From Ancylostoma caninum (taxonomy: Eukaryota; Nematoda; Chromadorea; Rhabditida; Ancylostomatidae): 64,000 nucleotides of DNA. The stretch spans positions 1,612,001-1,676,000 of the forward strand of contig JBAJFG010000487.1 of the NCBI GenBank assembly GCA_037903475.1, in the 5' to 3' direction. How positions within the stretch are numbered: position 1 is the stretch's first letter; each line of letters opens with the position of its first letter. A program made the position numbers and the translations under genes. Below, piece after piece: positions 50,101 to 60,500 of this stretch. The notes beneath the pieces were generated by a model that saw only the letters and a list, made by a program, of their open reading frames with translations, was not told the origin of the DNA and ran no database searches.

Positions 50101-52415
50101 TGATTTTTACTGCTAGTTTTTTTTTAAATTTATTAGGTTCTAGAAGGACAAACACTACATAGTGGATTCTACCAGTATTTGCTAAACAGGCTCCATATAG
50201 AAACCCAGAGGTTTTGTCTTTCAAGCCACTTCAGGTGATAATAAGGTTGTAAGGTCAACTACCTTATCATAGATGTCCTCCGGTACGTTTGAGTCCATGA
50301 ACCAGAATACTGGAGCTGACGCAGCAATGGCACTGAAAAAACTCCTTACAGTCATTAATATAGGACACGTTCACGTATTTATTCATATTTTTACTTATCT
50401 ATTTATTAAATAGACTCCAGGGTGTGCCACAAACAAGTGGAAATAGGTAAAAGCGGAAGAGAATGCTATAAGTTCAGTGGAAATATGATGGAGATAACAA
50501 TCCATGAAAACTTATTTCGGACATACCAGCAAGTCGTCATTAAGTCTTCAAGAATCAGAACGCGCAATTTAATGAAGAGTTCAGATATGTAGACCCCCTC
50601 ATACGCGCCGCTTCATCGGCGCCGTTGTACTCTGACTGTCTGCGCATCTGCGTATCCCACTAATGTCACCATCAGCATTCCCAATCGATTTTTTGATGTG
50701 GCACATGCGAGCGAATGTGGATCGCTAGGCTCTTCGATATTTAACTTTTTTCTGAAGTCTTTTTCTTGGACATTGTGTCGCAAGTGTTTTTACATTCAAG
50801 CCTATATCAGTAACATACCCATCAACCTTATGTGGATACTTGGTTCGAATCCATGCCGCCAACATTCCACCATAAGATCCACCGAATGCGATCACTGCAG
50901 AATTCTGGGCTCCTTTAAGTCTCTGAACGTAAATGAGTCATAAACGATACAAGTGAAATGGAATGATCCCGATTTATTCTGGATCTCCAGTCGCAAATGC
51001 TCGCCTGTTGCTTCAAATGGTCAATCAGAAGCACAAAATCTGCCAGCGCCTGCTCCGAACTCAAATAGCCGAGATGATCAGTCGTGTTGTAGCTGGTGCC
51101 ACCGTACGGCTGAGTTTTGCCGTAGAAGCGGTGTTCGGCAAACACAACAGCGGCTTTGAACTCAGGAGCGATGTCCCACATGAAACCCTGGAAGTGATTT
51201 GTTGGTAAGCTATCAAACTAAAGTCATAACCACTTTGCTAACCGTGTTTTCTGCGAATCCCTCGAGTTTGCCTTCATTACCTGTGTAGAGGAATATGGGA
51301 CCACCTTGCTCATAGCTCTCTGTATTGATAAAGTACCTGAACAAAAACTATGCTTCAGTATTTTCAGTTAAACAATATTTCCAATTTTCATCATTTTCTC
51401 TGCCAACTCGAAGGCTGGCGCTACACTTCTGGAAAAATATAGCCGTATCGATCGCTGCGGCGGCGGCGACACTGGCTCAGGTGCGTATCGATTGATTGCC
51501 TGCGACAGCGTCAGCGACGCGGCCATCTAGAGTCGATATGTATGAAAACCAAGACCGCCTCTGCCGCTCCTTGAGAAATGTAGCAGCAGCCCTAATAAAG
51601 AACCAAATAATTAGGTTGTGAAATTATGGAATGGATCCAATCATGGAAAAAAGCTTCACACGAGTCCTTTTTTTTTTGTAAAACTTCCGTGCGCATCGTC
51701 TGGTCTTCATTTTGTACCTTTTGCTCTTATTTTCTGAGAAATTAGGGCGCTACGAAGTGATGTACAAGGTTACGAGACTCTACAGGAAGGATCCGACAGA
51801 CACAGCACCCAGTTGGTCTGCCGCGTCGCGAAGGCGTGCGGTGCGGCAACCCAGCGGGGGAGTGCAATCGTGATTGATACTTTCAATAACCTGTATTTTG
51901 ATCAAAGATCAAGACTCAGAGGTATCATTGAGTTCACCCAGAGTGAACGTGTTGACTCCAGTGTTAACAGCCAGTAAATTTGCGTGATGCTAGCACGTTT
52001 ACCCTGGGTAATCTCAGTGATGCATGCGACCTCAGGAATCCCTCGGCTGTGGCACTGAGTTGCTTCAGGACAGACGGAACAGTAATGTTCTAAATATTTT
52101 TAAAATCATTTTCATTACTGAACTCTGGATTCTCTGGATCCATTCCGAGAACCTCCCGAACAACCTAATGCTATCATACTGCTAAAATTCAAAAACACCT
52201 AAGGCTAGAACCCACCGAAGCTTAAAGCTGTCCTTATTGGCGAAGGAAAAGTGATCTACAGGCACATTGTCAAGCCATTCTTCAGACCATTTATAGGACG
52301 ATTTAGGACGAAGGAGTTCGGAGCCTTCCTGCTTCCGAAGCGGTGTCCAAGTACTGGGATCACGGATGTGCATGTGGGCCTCGCCATAGACGAGCAGGGC
52401 GAGGAAGATCAACAT
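47106..52415 (-). CDS. Lysosomal Pro-X carboxypeptidase-like serine protease (family S28)
   Basis: S28 enzymes cleave C-terminal residues after proline (or N-terminal dipeptides) in lysosomes or secretions. Thirteen exons join in phase: 52415-52216, 51336-51243, 51187-51005, 50922-50819, 50332-50263, 49577-49490, 49378-49200, 49138-49073, 48559-48446, 47725-47616, 47545-47447, 47385-47247 and 47189-47106, giving 509 aa. The N-terminus ([19 protein letters not shown]) is a signal peptide. The nucleophile is S175 in GGSYGGM, with D441 in FLDPWSGGG and H468 in GAHHYDLR completing the triad. [15 protein letters not shown] and [10 protein letters not shown] are further family blocks. An acceptor (CTTCTCAG) lies 1 nt before the ATG, and an AATAAA signal lies at 47080-47075, 26 bp after the stop. 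The exon 3 donor is GC. Introns 1, 8 and 9 carry MITEs. PRCP and DPP7 subtypes cannot be separated by eye; end blocks favour PRCP. Confidence 0.93.
47976..48268. mobile_element. hAT-like MITE, copy D, in S28 intron 9
   Basis: Starts CAGCGGCGGACGCAG, ends CCTCCGCCACTG, and contains the same AT-rich core plus a C-run just inside the right end. It is more diverged than copies A and C and shows no clean target duplication. It fills about 40% of the intron between 48445 and 47726. Confidence 0.7.
48656..48778. mobile_element. Fold-back MITE, GAGCGTTATACC family, in S28 intron 8
   Basis: GAGCGTTATACC at 48661 is mirrored by GGTATAACGCTC ending at 48768, with GGCCAATCACAGAGCC in the interior. It is about 120 bp with no coding potential. 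Partial copies lie at about 38655-38745 and 44960-45130. Confidence 0.6.
48896..49000. mobile_element. MITE, TTACCCAGGGTAAACG family, in S28 intron 8
   Basis: GAAATTACCCAGGGTAAACG near the left end is opposed by CACCCTGAGTAATCTCAATGA near the right end. A second copy in intron 1 of the same gene (51926-52028) has the same two ends. It is non-coding. Confidence 0.6.
51411..51595. mobile_element. MITE, GGCTGCTGCTATA family, in S28 intron 1
   Basis: GGCTGGCGCTACACTTCTGG at one end is opposed by AGAAATGTAGCAGCAGCC at the other. The interior holds TATCGATCGCTGCGGCGG and ATCGATTGATTGC blocks typical of the family. Confidence 0.55.
51926..52028. mobile_element. MITE, TTACCCAGGGTAAACG family, in S28 intron 1
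   Basis: ATCATTGAGTTCACCCAGAG near the left end is opposed by TTACCCTGGGTAATCTCAGT near the right end. It is about 103 bp, non-coding and closely similar in layout to the intron 8 copy at 48896-49000. Confidence 0.6.
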
Positions 52416-53700
52416 CCTGAGAAGAGTTGCTATGGGGTTTAGGATCCTAACGGTAGGATATAATATGTGAGAGGTTCAGAGATCTTAATGAGAGGATGAA
52501 AAATGGAAAATGAACTAAAAAGGCCAAAAGAAAACCCTGAAGAGAAAAAAAAATAAATGCCATAGTGTCAAAGTCTGGGTTATAGGCTGCCTGTATACTC
52601 GAGGAGTATTGCACCTAGCATCGGCGTCGCCCTTGAGGCTTCGATTTTGATACATATTGATTATGGGTGGGCAGTCGCCAATTTCGGGCCGCCCACAATC
52701 AATATGTATCAAAAGTACAAGGAAAGGCGATGCTTCACTCCCAGGGAGGCAGCCATAGCTCGTTTCACCATCAACGAGAGATGAAGAGAGGCTAGAGAAA
52801 GAAAGACATACAGAGCTCGGCGTGACAAGGCAGAATGTGGGTGTCTGCTGTCTAGTGTGCAAATTGCGAGTTTGTGCGCATTTATTCAACTTCCATCGTT
52901 TTTGAAGGGAACCACACCTCGTGTAGATCGAAACTCGGTTTACTAACACTTAACCAATGCCAAATAATAGACGGAAATACCCATTTTTAAACACACATAG
53001 TTCTATACATAGGATCCTATATTCTTCTGTGACTTCAGCATCATTTAGTACAGTTAAACACCAAAAAACAAATATAGAACTGGTTTCTTAGCGTGCTGGA
53101 AGGCAAGAGAACACTTCAGGAACCATTGGCGGTCACCTCACATCCATGTCAGTGTTTGTAATTGAAAAAAAAAAACAAAAAAGGATGGAACCGCCCATCC
53201 TCAAAATCGAAGCATTTGAGATTTGCAAAAGTTTTCGAATGAAATTGTGAGGAGAATTGTGGAGACTACTAGAATGCGAGTAAAGGAGGATTGATGAAGA
53301 AGTTAAGAACGAGACCCGGTGCCGACCGATGACCGCCACATTGATCGAAGGCTCTTGTGACAGGTGGCAACCCTTCGATCCACACTAACTGCTTCGGCCA
53401 ACCGTTTAATCCGGTGTTGATCGCTGATTTTTGGTGGTTAGCACTTGCTAACAGTTATCATGACGAGTTGAATGACAATTTCTAATTTCAGTGTTGAAAT
53501 TTGAAAAATGTCCAGTGAAGGTAGATCTTTATTGGTACAAATGACAATAAGTAAACTTTACAACACTTTATCTTAAATGATATGACAGAAAAAACGATAG
53601 AACTGGGATACTGATCCTCTATTTTCTCAACAAAAGGAAAAACTACGATTTGAGACTCCAAAAATCCGTATGTACACAATAGAAATCATCAAGCAAAGAT
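52416..53700. other. Gap between the S28 protease and TTL gene 1
   Basis: Contains a MITE at 52579-52755 and AT-rich DNA. A probable polyadenylation signal of TTL gene 1 (AATAAA on the minus strand) lies at 53533-53528. The frame seen at 52949-52515 crosses the MITE and is not a gene. Confidence 0.45.
52579..52755. mobile_element. MITE, GGCTGCTGCTATA family
   Basis: It starts AGGCTGCCTGTATACTCGAG and ends GGGAGGCAGCC. CCTAGCATCGGCG near the left end is opposed by GGCGATGC near the right, and ATACATATTGATT is opposed by AATCAATATGTAT in the middle, so the element folds back. It lies about 160-340 bp upstream of the S28 start codon. Confidence 0.6.
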
Positions 53701-54801
53701 CTATGCCCGATGAAAAATCCGCGATAAAAAATTGCAACTGCTTTCGCCCGTGAGAGATTTGATATGCATATTAACTTTACCGATATTTAAAAATCTCTCT
53801 GGTTTTTCGCCTGATGATACGTATGATTTTGGAATTTTGATGATGGTCTCCCGCTCGCATAACTGAAAAAGTAAAATCAGAATCACTTGGGAATATTCAA
53901 CAATTTCAGAACATATAGGGAACTCCAAACGACCGTGTGCAAGAACCGACTCTTAATTTTTGTTTTTATTGGTTCTCAGAAGAGGTTGCATGCCTCCTTA
54001 GAGTGCCATAGTTTACCTCAGCGAACTTACCGCCATCCCCTCATAACAGTCATGGTAGATGTGAAGCTGGGGATCAATTGTTGTTGTTTCCGTGGTATGC
54101 CCATGAAGCGAAAATTGTCCCATGGAGTCTGTTGTGCCTTCAGCTAGTAGATCATTGCGATCAAAAGGTCCTGCAACGAAAAAAAAAAAACTAAATTATT
54201 TACGTTTGCAACTGGGCAAATTTCACCACGTCTTCCTACTTCATTTCGAATATCACAGTGTCAGACTTACAAGGAACGTCAATCTGCACCTCTTCGCGGC
54301 ACAGAGTGGCGCACAACGTACGCGGCGCGGCTGGGCGCTGTGGATGTCAGATGTTGCCTTGTCCGCGCTGCGTACATGATGCAGCGCTGCAGGCCACGGA
54401 GAGGTGCAGTTGTGATTGACATTCCCTGTATTTGTTTAGAAAAGAGCCCAAACTGCTTATTTTGCATTTTCAAACAGGATATGGTCCAGGATATGCTTCC
54501 ATATGGAAGGGTTTTTGAAGAGACACTAGAGCAAAAAAAAAAAAAAGAAAAGTGTGCGGTATGCGGTATAAGTTAGGCCTTGCATTTATAACAAAATTTG
54601 GGAAATGAACTAGAACTTAAAAGTTCCCAGAGGATTGTTGGAGTACCTACCTCTATCCAAATCGTAGAGTTTCAATTTCGTGTTAACCAGCGGTTTGTCG
54701 CCACACAAGAGCACTCCTTTGATGCCGGCTGACTGGGTGAAGAATGTTTGAACCAGTGTTGAGCAGGAAAGGATGGTGAGTGCAATTGAAAGAATGCCCA
54801 T
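53701..54801 (-). CDS. Transthyretin-like family protein, TTL gene 1
   Basis: TTL proteins are a large nematode family of small secreted proteins; most functions are unknown. Three exons join in phase: 54801-54651, 54170-54031 and 53862-53701, giving 150 aa. Residues 1-25 form a signal peptide (MGILSIALTILSCSTLVQTF). The mature start is typical of the family (AGIKGVLLCGDKPLVNTKLK, LYDLD), followed by LLAEGTTDSMGQFSLHGHTT, LHIYHDC and IPKSYVSSGE. An acceptor (CCTTCCAG) directly abuts the ATG. Compared with its neighbour, exon 3 begins LCERETIIKIPK rather than PCQRKVTFNIPK, and the C-terminus is seven residues longer. Intron 2 is 168 bp. An AATAAA signal lies at 53533-53528. Confidence 0.92.
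54285..54425. repeat. Fold-back repeat in TTL gene 1 intron 1
   Basis: TGCACCTCTTCGCGGC at one end is opposed by GGCCACGGAGAGGTGCA at the other. The GTACGCGGCGCGG and CCGCGCTGCGTAC blocks inside are also complementary. It occupies much of a 480-bp intron and has no coding potential. Confidence 0.5.
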
Positions 54802-55068
54802 CTGGAAGGATTCATCCAGAAGAGCGGTTCAAAAAAAATTGAAATAGAATACAAGAAGTGTAGGTAGGCGAGGAGATGTTGACCAACAACCCAATACAAT
54901 TTCATGCTACTATAGCCGGAACTGTCACTACAGTCCTCCTCTGTAGAGAACAGAGATCGTCGATGGATTCAACTGAGAAGGACCTAGCTTCCTAAGAATA
55001 CTTATTTCGAAAGGTTGAAGGTGCGAACTGTTGCGCAGGGACACAATTGAATAAAGTGGTGTGACCAG

Positions 55069-55080
55069 TTATATTTATAC
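55069..55080 (-). promoter_or_regulatory. TATA box and conserved upstream block, TTL gene 1
   Basis: GTATAAATATAAC on the minus strand lies about 270 nt before the ATG. Just upstream are a TGACTCA motif (about 55089) and a GATA-type AGATAAAA (about 55190-55200). The same three motifs recur in the same order upstream of TTL gene 2, which supports real promoter function rather than chance. Confidence 0.55.
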
Positions 55081-55925
55081 TAGGGAACTGACTCAGTGGC
55101 AAAACGAATGTGAAATAGCGAAATAGACGAATTGGTAATGAGAATTCTGATTTTTGTCGGCAAAAATCCCTTTCATGTAGTTAAATAACTTTTTATCTGA
55201 GCGGCCAAAACTAGTTCTTCGGAAGAGATGTATTTCTGATAAATGTGCACAGGGAGGCAACCCAAAGAGTTCAAAGTTTGGCATCATCTCCTCCCAATTG
55301 CTGCCATCCCGCCCTCAATTATTGCTGAAGCTCTCTCCTCTTAGTAGCAATTGTGGAGAGGTGACAGCAGTTGAGGGGTGGGTAACAGCAGATAGAAGGA
55401 GATGCTCATTATACATGTGACCGAATCAAATGTATTCGAAGAAATGCCCAAGTATTCGTATTTGAACGGTTCATTCATTTGGTTTCTAGGAAGAACTAGG
55501 AGTTCCAACAATTATTCGTTCGACTTCATCGAGAGGTAATGTACTCGAATAATTCATTAACTCGATCTCTCTCAAAAATAGATTATTTGCATAAATCATT
55601 TATTCTAAGTGTTCTAGGAGCGGGCGCCCTCACAAGCCTTACCCCAATCCACCTTGTATCGTGGTGCCTTTTAGATACGAAAGTTACCTGACGATATTCT
55701 TAATGCAGCTGATGTTCCTCCTTTTCGTCCTGGGTCAAAGGAACTTATTCCTCTGAATATTTTGGGAATGGCGAATTATTAGCTTGGTGCTATTTCACCA
55801 AATTTTTCCTATTTCGCTCCCATTTTATAAATTCATGGGGAGAATTGTGAATCGTTGCGACCTTCTTTTCTAGCGCTCTCTTTGAACCATTACAACAGAC
55901 ACGACATCGCGTGTCAGGTTCCAAG

Positions 55926-56053
55926 TAGGGATGAGCGGATTGTCCGTATCCGGTTATCCGCTTTGCCGTTATCCGTAGGTTTTGGCCTATCCGTTATCCG
56001 CACCGTTATCCGGGTCGTGGAATCGTGGAAAATCTCGTGTCCGCTCATCCCTG
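55926..56053. mobile_element. 128-bp hAT-like MITE with 8-bp TSD
   Basis: The ends are TAGGGATGAGCGGA and TCCGCTCATCCCTG, and GTTCCAAG flanks both sides (55918-55925 and 56054-56061). The interior is made of GTTATCCG units in both orientations. An 8-bp duplication with AGGGATGAGCGGA ends suggests a hAT-superfamily MITE distinct from copies A-D. Confidence 0.75.
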
Positions 56054-57501
56054 GTTCCAAGCTCGTCTTGAGGAGAAGAATGGTTTGGTCGAAGTCGATT
56101 TATAGCTGTTTTCAGACGTGAACTCATTGACATACTTATTTGGTAGTTAGAGATTTCTTATTTCTCTGTTTTATTTTCCGTTCAGATAGGAAAGTGAATT
56201 TCATTCTTCAGCACCCCTCCCCCTGTTGATAAGCATTGTATCAAGACTGGATTTACTTTTTTTACTGGCGAAATTTATTAAATTAAATTAAAATTAAATT
56301 AAAAAATTAAAATTTACTGGCGGAACAAATCAAGAAATATTGTCTACAAAATGCCCAGGTTTTATGATAGCAAAACATGGAATATACTGGATTTACTGTT
56401 GTGGTCATGTTTCATATCAGTAGAAACTTGGGGCTTTCCACCCTTGGTCGTTTCCTCCTATCCGAGTTGCAAAATCAACGGGGTGAGCTAGGATACCCGC
56501 TTGCCAAACTTCTTGCATGTTTCGATGACTCTCCTAGGAGAAGTGTTCATATGGCTAGCTGATGAGCGTGCATGGATCAACGGCGGTAGGGCTGAAATTG
56601 CCTTAGGTCAAGTGGCATAGGTAATTTCCTATCACCGAGCTTTGATTCCTTCGCACATCGCCTCACTGAAATCACATAATTCCAATCTCTAGCCGTGGTG
56701 CAGTTCTTTTCACAGATTTTTCAAAGCATTTCAAGAGGTTCTTGTTTTGAATTTTGTTTTGTTTCACTTCAAAAATTTGTTCTACCAAGGTTATCCCAGT
56801 ATTAGGTGGGGTTCTTCTATTTTCTATTGGGTTGCCCTTTGATGTTCGTTGTAGCGCCCTTCCAGTGCAGTAAGAATGGATGTGTACCAATTATTCAATC
56901 ATTGGAGCTGCTGACCATGGACGAAGTGTCAGACGCAAGTGGTGCGTGAACGAATCATCGCCTCAGAATCTCTTGCTGTCTTCCTCCAATCCTTCCTTCC
57001 CATTCGTATTTCACTGGTCACGAGTTAGATACTTTGTAGTAACAGAGGAACCTTTCTGGGGCTTCGGGTATTCCAGTAAAGTGACTGGTTGATTTTGACT
57101 GGGAAGGCCAGATCGTGCTCAGTAGCATCAGGAACAGAATGGCTTGCAAAGACGTGCATCCTGGATGAACTCATTATATATAAGAAGGCATAGTGTTTTT
57201 TTTTTATGCTTCCACGATAAAAGAATGACTGTTGTAGGAAAGTCATTGTGCGGCCCATCATATTGACCGACACTTCTTTTATCTTTATTTTGAAATGTCT
57301 CCTAAAATTTTTTAAAGAGGGCAAATCTTTATTCGCAAAAAGGGAAATTCACTACGATTTATCTCAGTTTGATATAACAACAAAAAGGATGGAACTTTCA
57401 GGCCTTGAACGTGAACTCTTTTATTTCCTCAGAAAAAAAAAACTACTTGATTAATCTCGAGAAGATGTATGTACAAATCAGAAACGACATTAAGCAAACG
57501 T

Positions 57502-60500
57502 CTATGCCCTATGGAGGCAATCTCTTTCCTCAGAGACGAATTGGATTTGCATGTTAACTTGACCGATATTGAAGAATGTCTTCGGTTGTTCGCCTGATGA
57601 TACGTATGCTTTTGGAATGTTGAAGGTGACTTTTCGCTGGCATGGCTGAAAACAGGTTGAATAGAAAAAAGCAATACATTCAAAATATCTAAAGATTCCA
57701 GTATTTTGGATGGTAGGACATTGTTAGACGAAAAATGTAAGAAAAAAATAGATCGCAGCATGTGCTACTTAGTGATATGCGAATATACAGTGCGTGTCAA
57801 AACTTTACGCCCACCCTAAAAATTCGTCTTTTCGGGCAAAGATCAAGATTTCTCGAGTAATGGCGTTCACTATCGTTTTCAGCGTACATGAAAACCCTAG
57901 AAACTTTCACCAAGTCTTTTCTAGGTGATCCTCTAATTTTTTATTAGTTTTTGAAAGGAAAATGCCGCGGTTCAAAACTTTACGCCCACCCTTGAAAATG
58001 TCGGTTACGGAGGAGAGGAAATGCGAATAAGCAGGGAAAGGATACGAACTGATGTAGTAGCGCTCAAGAAGACTTTAGGTAACCTTCTGGAGCAGTAAAA
58101 ATCAATGCCGAAGTATTTTACCTGTTACTGACTGAGCAAACTCTCCCTCGAACAAGTGTGAACAGAACAAAATTTTTTTAAAGACTTTGGTGGTCGCAGA
58201 CACTTAGCTGATATTTCCATGAATAATCTTAATACGTATGGATGGAAAAGGGAACACTAGAACCCATTTCAAGGTCGACACGACGGCCATACCATCCGTC
58301 TGGTCCTTCTCCTTCACAGTGTCAACCGAGAAAATCAGCATTAAATTCCCACTAACTGTTTTCAAATTGACCAGTCTCTTCGCATATCAGCATTTGAGAA
58401 CATTTGAAGCAAGATCACAATGCCTGTTCTCCGGCGAACGCCACACCACACTTGGGGTCGAATTATTTTACTAGTCACAACATGAATAGCATGCAGGCTA
58501 GGGCGGCATTTTTCATAGTGTTTATTAACATGCAAGATGTCACTCATAACTTTGAATGCGCTGTTCACTCATGGGGGTAGAAGACAGGCAACGATTTTCC
58601 AGACCGAATCTTGCATTGCTGTAGGGATTTATGAGGAAAATGGGAGGTTTCTTTTTTGCCGCAATTTTGGCGGTTGAACATCGATGGTCAGTACAGACCA
58701 CTAACATCGAAATTGCGCAGATAGGGTTCCGATGGACTTAGCTATTCATAGCAGTGCTCTACAAAGGCCTTTGCTCTCATATTTGCTCCAACACAGTGTC
58801 CACAACTCGGCCAGGATCACGACTTGGGGCATCTTTCTCGGTCGACACTGTGAAGGAGAAGGACCAGACGGGTGGTATGGCCGTCGTGTCGACCTTGAAA
58901 TGTGTTCTAGTGTTCCCTTTTCTATCTATACGTATTAAGATTATTCATGGAAATATCAGCTAAGTGTCTGCGACCACCAAAGTCTTTAAAAAAATTTTGT
59001 TCTGTTCACACTTGTTCGAGGGAGAGTTTGCTCAGTCAGTAACAGGTAAAATACCTTCGGCATTGATTTTGACTGCTCCAGAAGGTTACCTAAAGTCTTC
59101 TTGAGCGCTACTACATCAGTTCGTATCATTTCCCTGCTTATTCGCATTTCCTCTCCTCCGTAACCGACATTTTCAAGGGTGGGCGTAAAGTTTTGAACCG
59201 CGGCATTTTCCTTTCAAAAACTAATAAAAAATTAGAGGATCACCTAGAAAAGACTTGGTGAAAGTTTCTAGGGTTTTCAAGCACACTGAAAACGATAGTG
59301 AACGCCATTACTCGAGAAATCTTGATCTTTGCCCGAAAAGACGAATTTTTAGGGTGGGCGTAAAGTTTTGACACGCACTGTAGAACTTTTCTTACAGTTT
59401 AGTATGTGAATTACACTGTTATGCACGAATGCTCAAATGTCGTTGCTTTTGAAACGGCCTATGTGTACAGTCGGGTCCGGCAGCCACTGCAAATGGGCGC
59501 CGGCGGGCGCCGGCCGCCGCCACCCTCCGGCGCCCCGGTATTAATGAGCTATAAATCATTCGAGCTTGGGAGAAAGCGAAGAAAAATACAATTTCAGTCC
59601 ATAGTAGACAGAGTGCAGTGGATATGTTAAGGCTATGAAACAGGGGACCATTTTCACAACTTTCACGTTTTTTCATTTCTGTGATTTTCATGGGGAAAGA
59701 TTTCTGAATACACAATAAGCGAAGCCAACTCTTCCATTTTCTGCTATAGTACACTGCTTCGCGAACACAAAAATGGCCGTTATTCTTCTATAGATGGACA
59801 CAGTACTTCAGTTATCCCATCTGAATAATAAAGCTCATCCAATTCGGGATCCTCAGAAATAATTGAAATCCGTATAAATTGTTCCATATCCATTGCGAAG
59901 TAGTTCTACCGCTGTCATTTATCTTTCGTGGAGCAGTCCTTTACGGCGGAGTTACTCTCTCCCGGTTTCCCTCAACTTTGAAAAAGTGGTTTTTCACTAT
60001 TACTTACACTATTACTATTACTTACACTTACACTTATCGTAGTTTATCTTCGAAATTTATGCAAAACGTTGCCGGATGCCTTCCTGGACTACCCGAAGGA
60101 GATCACGGGGGACGTTCCAAGCAGTGAACCCCAAACACTGCGATACTTAACTCTGGATCTCCAACGGAGTGGAACCAGCGATAGGGACAGATTGCAATCT
60201 GCCGCTCTAACCACTGAGCCATCCGGGCTACTTTTTATGTTGGAGTTTGTTAGGTAACTGCAGCAGTCGTAGGCAGCATACTATATGTATTTGCAAAACG
60301 GAGGCACAGGGCAGGATTCGATCCCGTGACCGCCACAACGTCGATCATTCGCTCAACCCACTGAGCTATGCGCGTACGCGATGCAACATACAAATGGTGT
60401 CCACTATTACTTACACTTACACTTATCGTAGTTTATCTTAGAAATTTAGGTGAAAAGGGAGTTGGGTGGGGCCACTCCTGTGAAGCCTAAGCTTAAGCCT

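Larger units (their letters stand above)
54802..57501. other. Region between the two TTL genes
   Basis: It contains the TTL gene 1 promoter region (TATA box at 55069-55080), a fold-back relative near 55290-55400, a 128-bp hAT MITE, and the 3' UTR of TTL gene 2. AATAAAG on the minus strand near 57334-57329 matches the corresponding signal of TTL gene 1. Minus-strand frames at 56890-56672 and 57324-57025 are unassigned; the latter has a TATATA run upstream but no convincing domain. Confidence 0.4.

Noticed and set aside
52515..52949. Minus-strand frame of 144 codons upstream of the S28 protease
   Set aside because: It runs through a MITE and has no recognised domain or splice support.
52415..54801. 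Operon of TTL gene 1 and the S28 protease
   Set aside because: They share a strand, but about 1.3 kb separates them, far more than is typical for nematode operons, and a MITE lies between.
57025..57324. Secreted-protein exon downstream of TTL gene 2
   Set aside because: A hydrophobic stretch appears in one frame but has no start codon, and I could not link it to other exons.
60155..60380. Two tRNA genes on the minus strand
   Set aside because: Both have Pol III boxes but continue into SINE bodies and cannot form complete cloverleafs.
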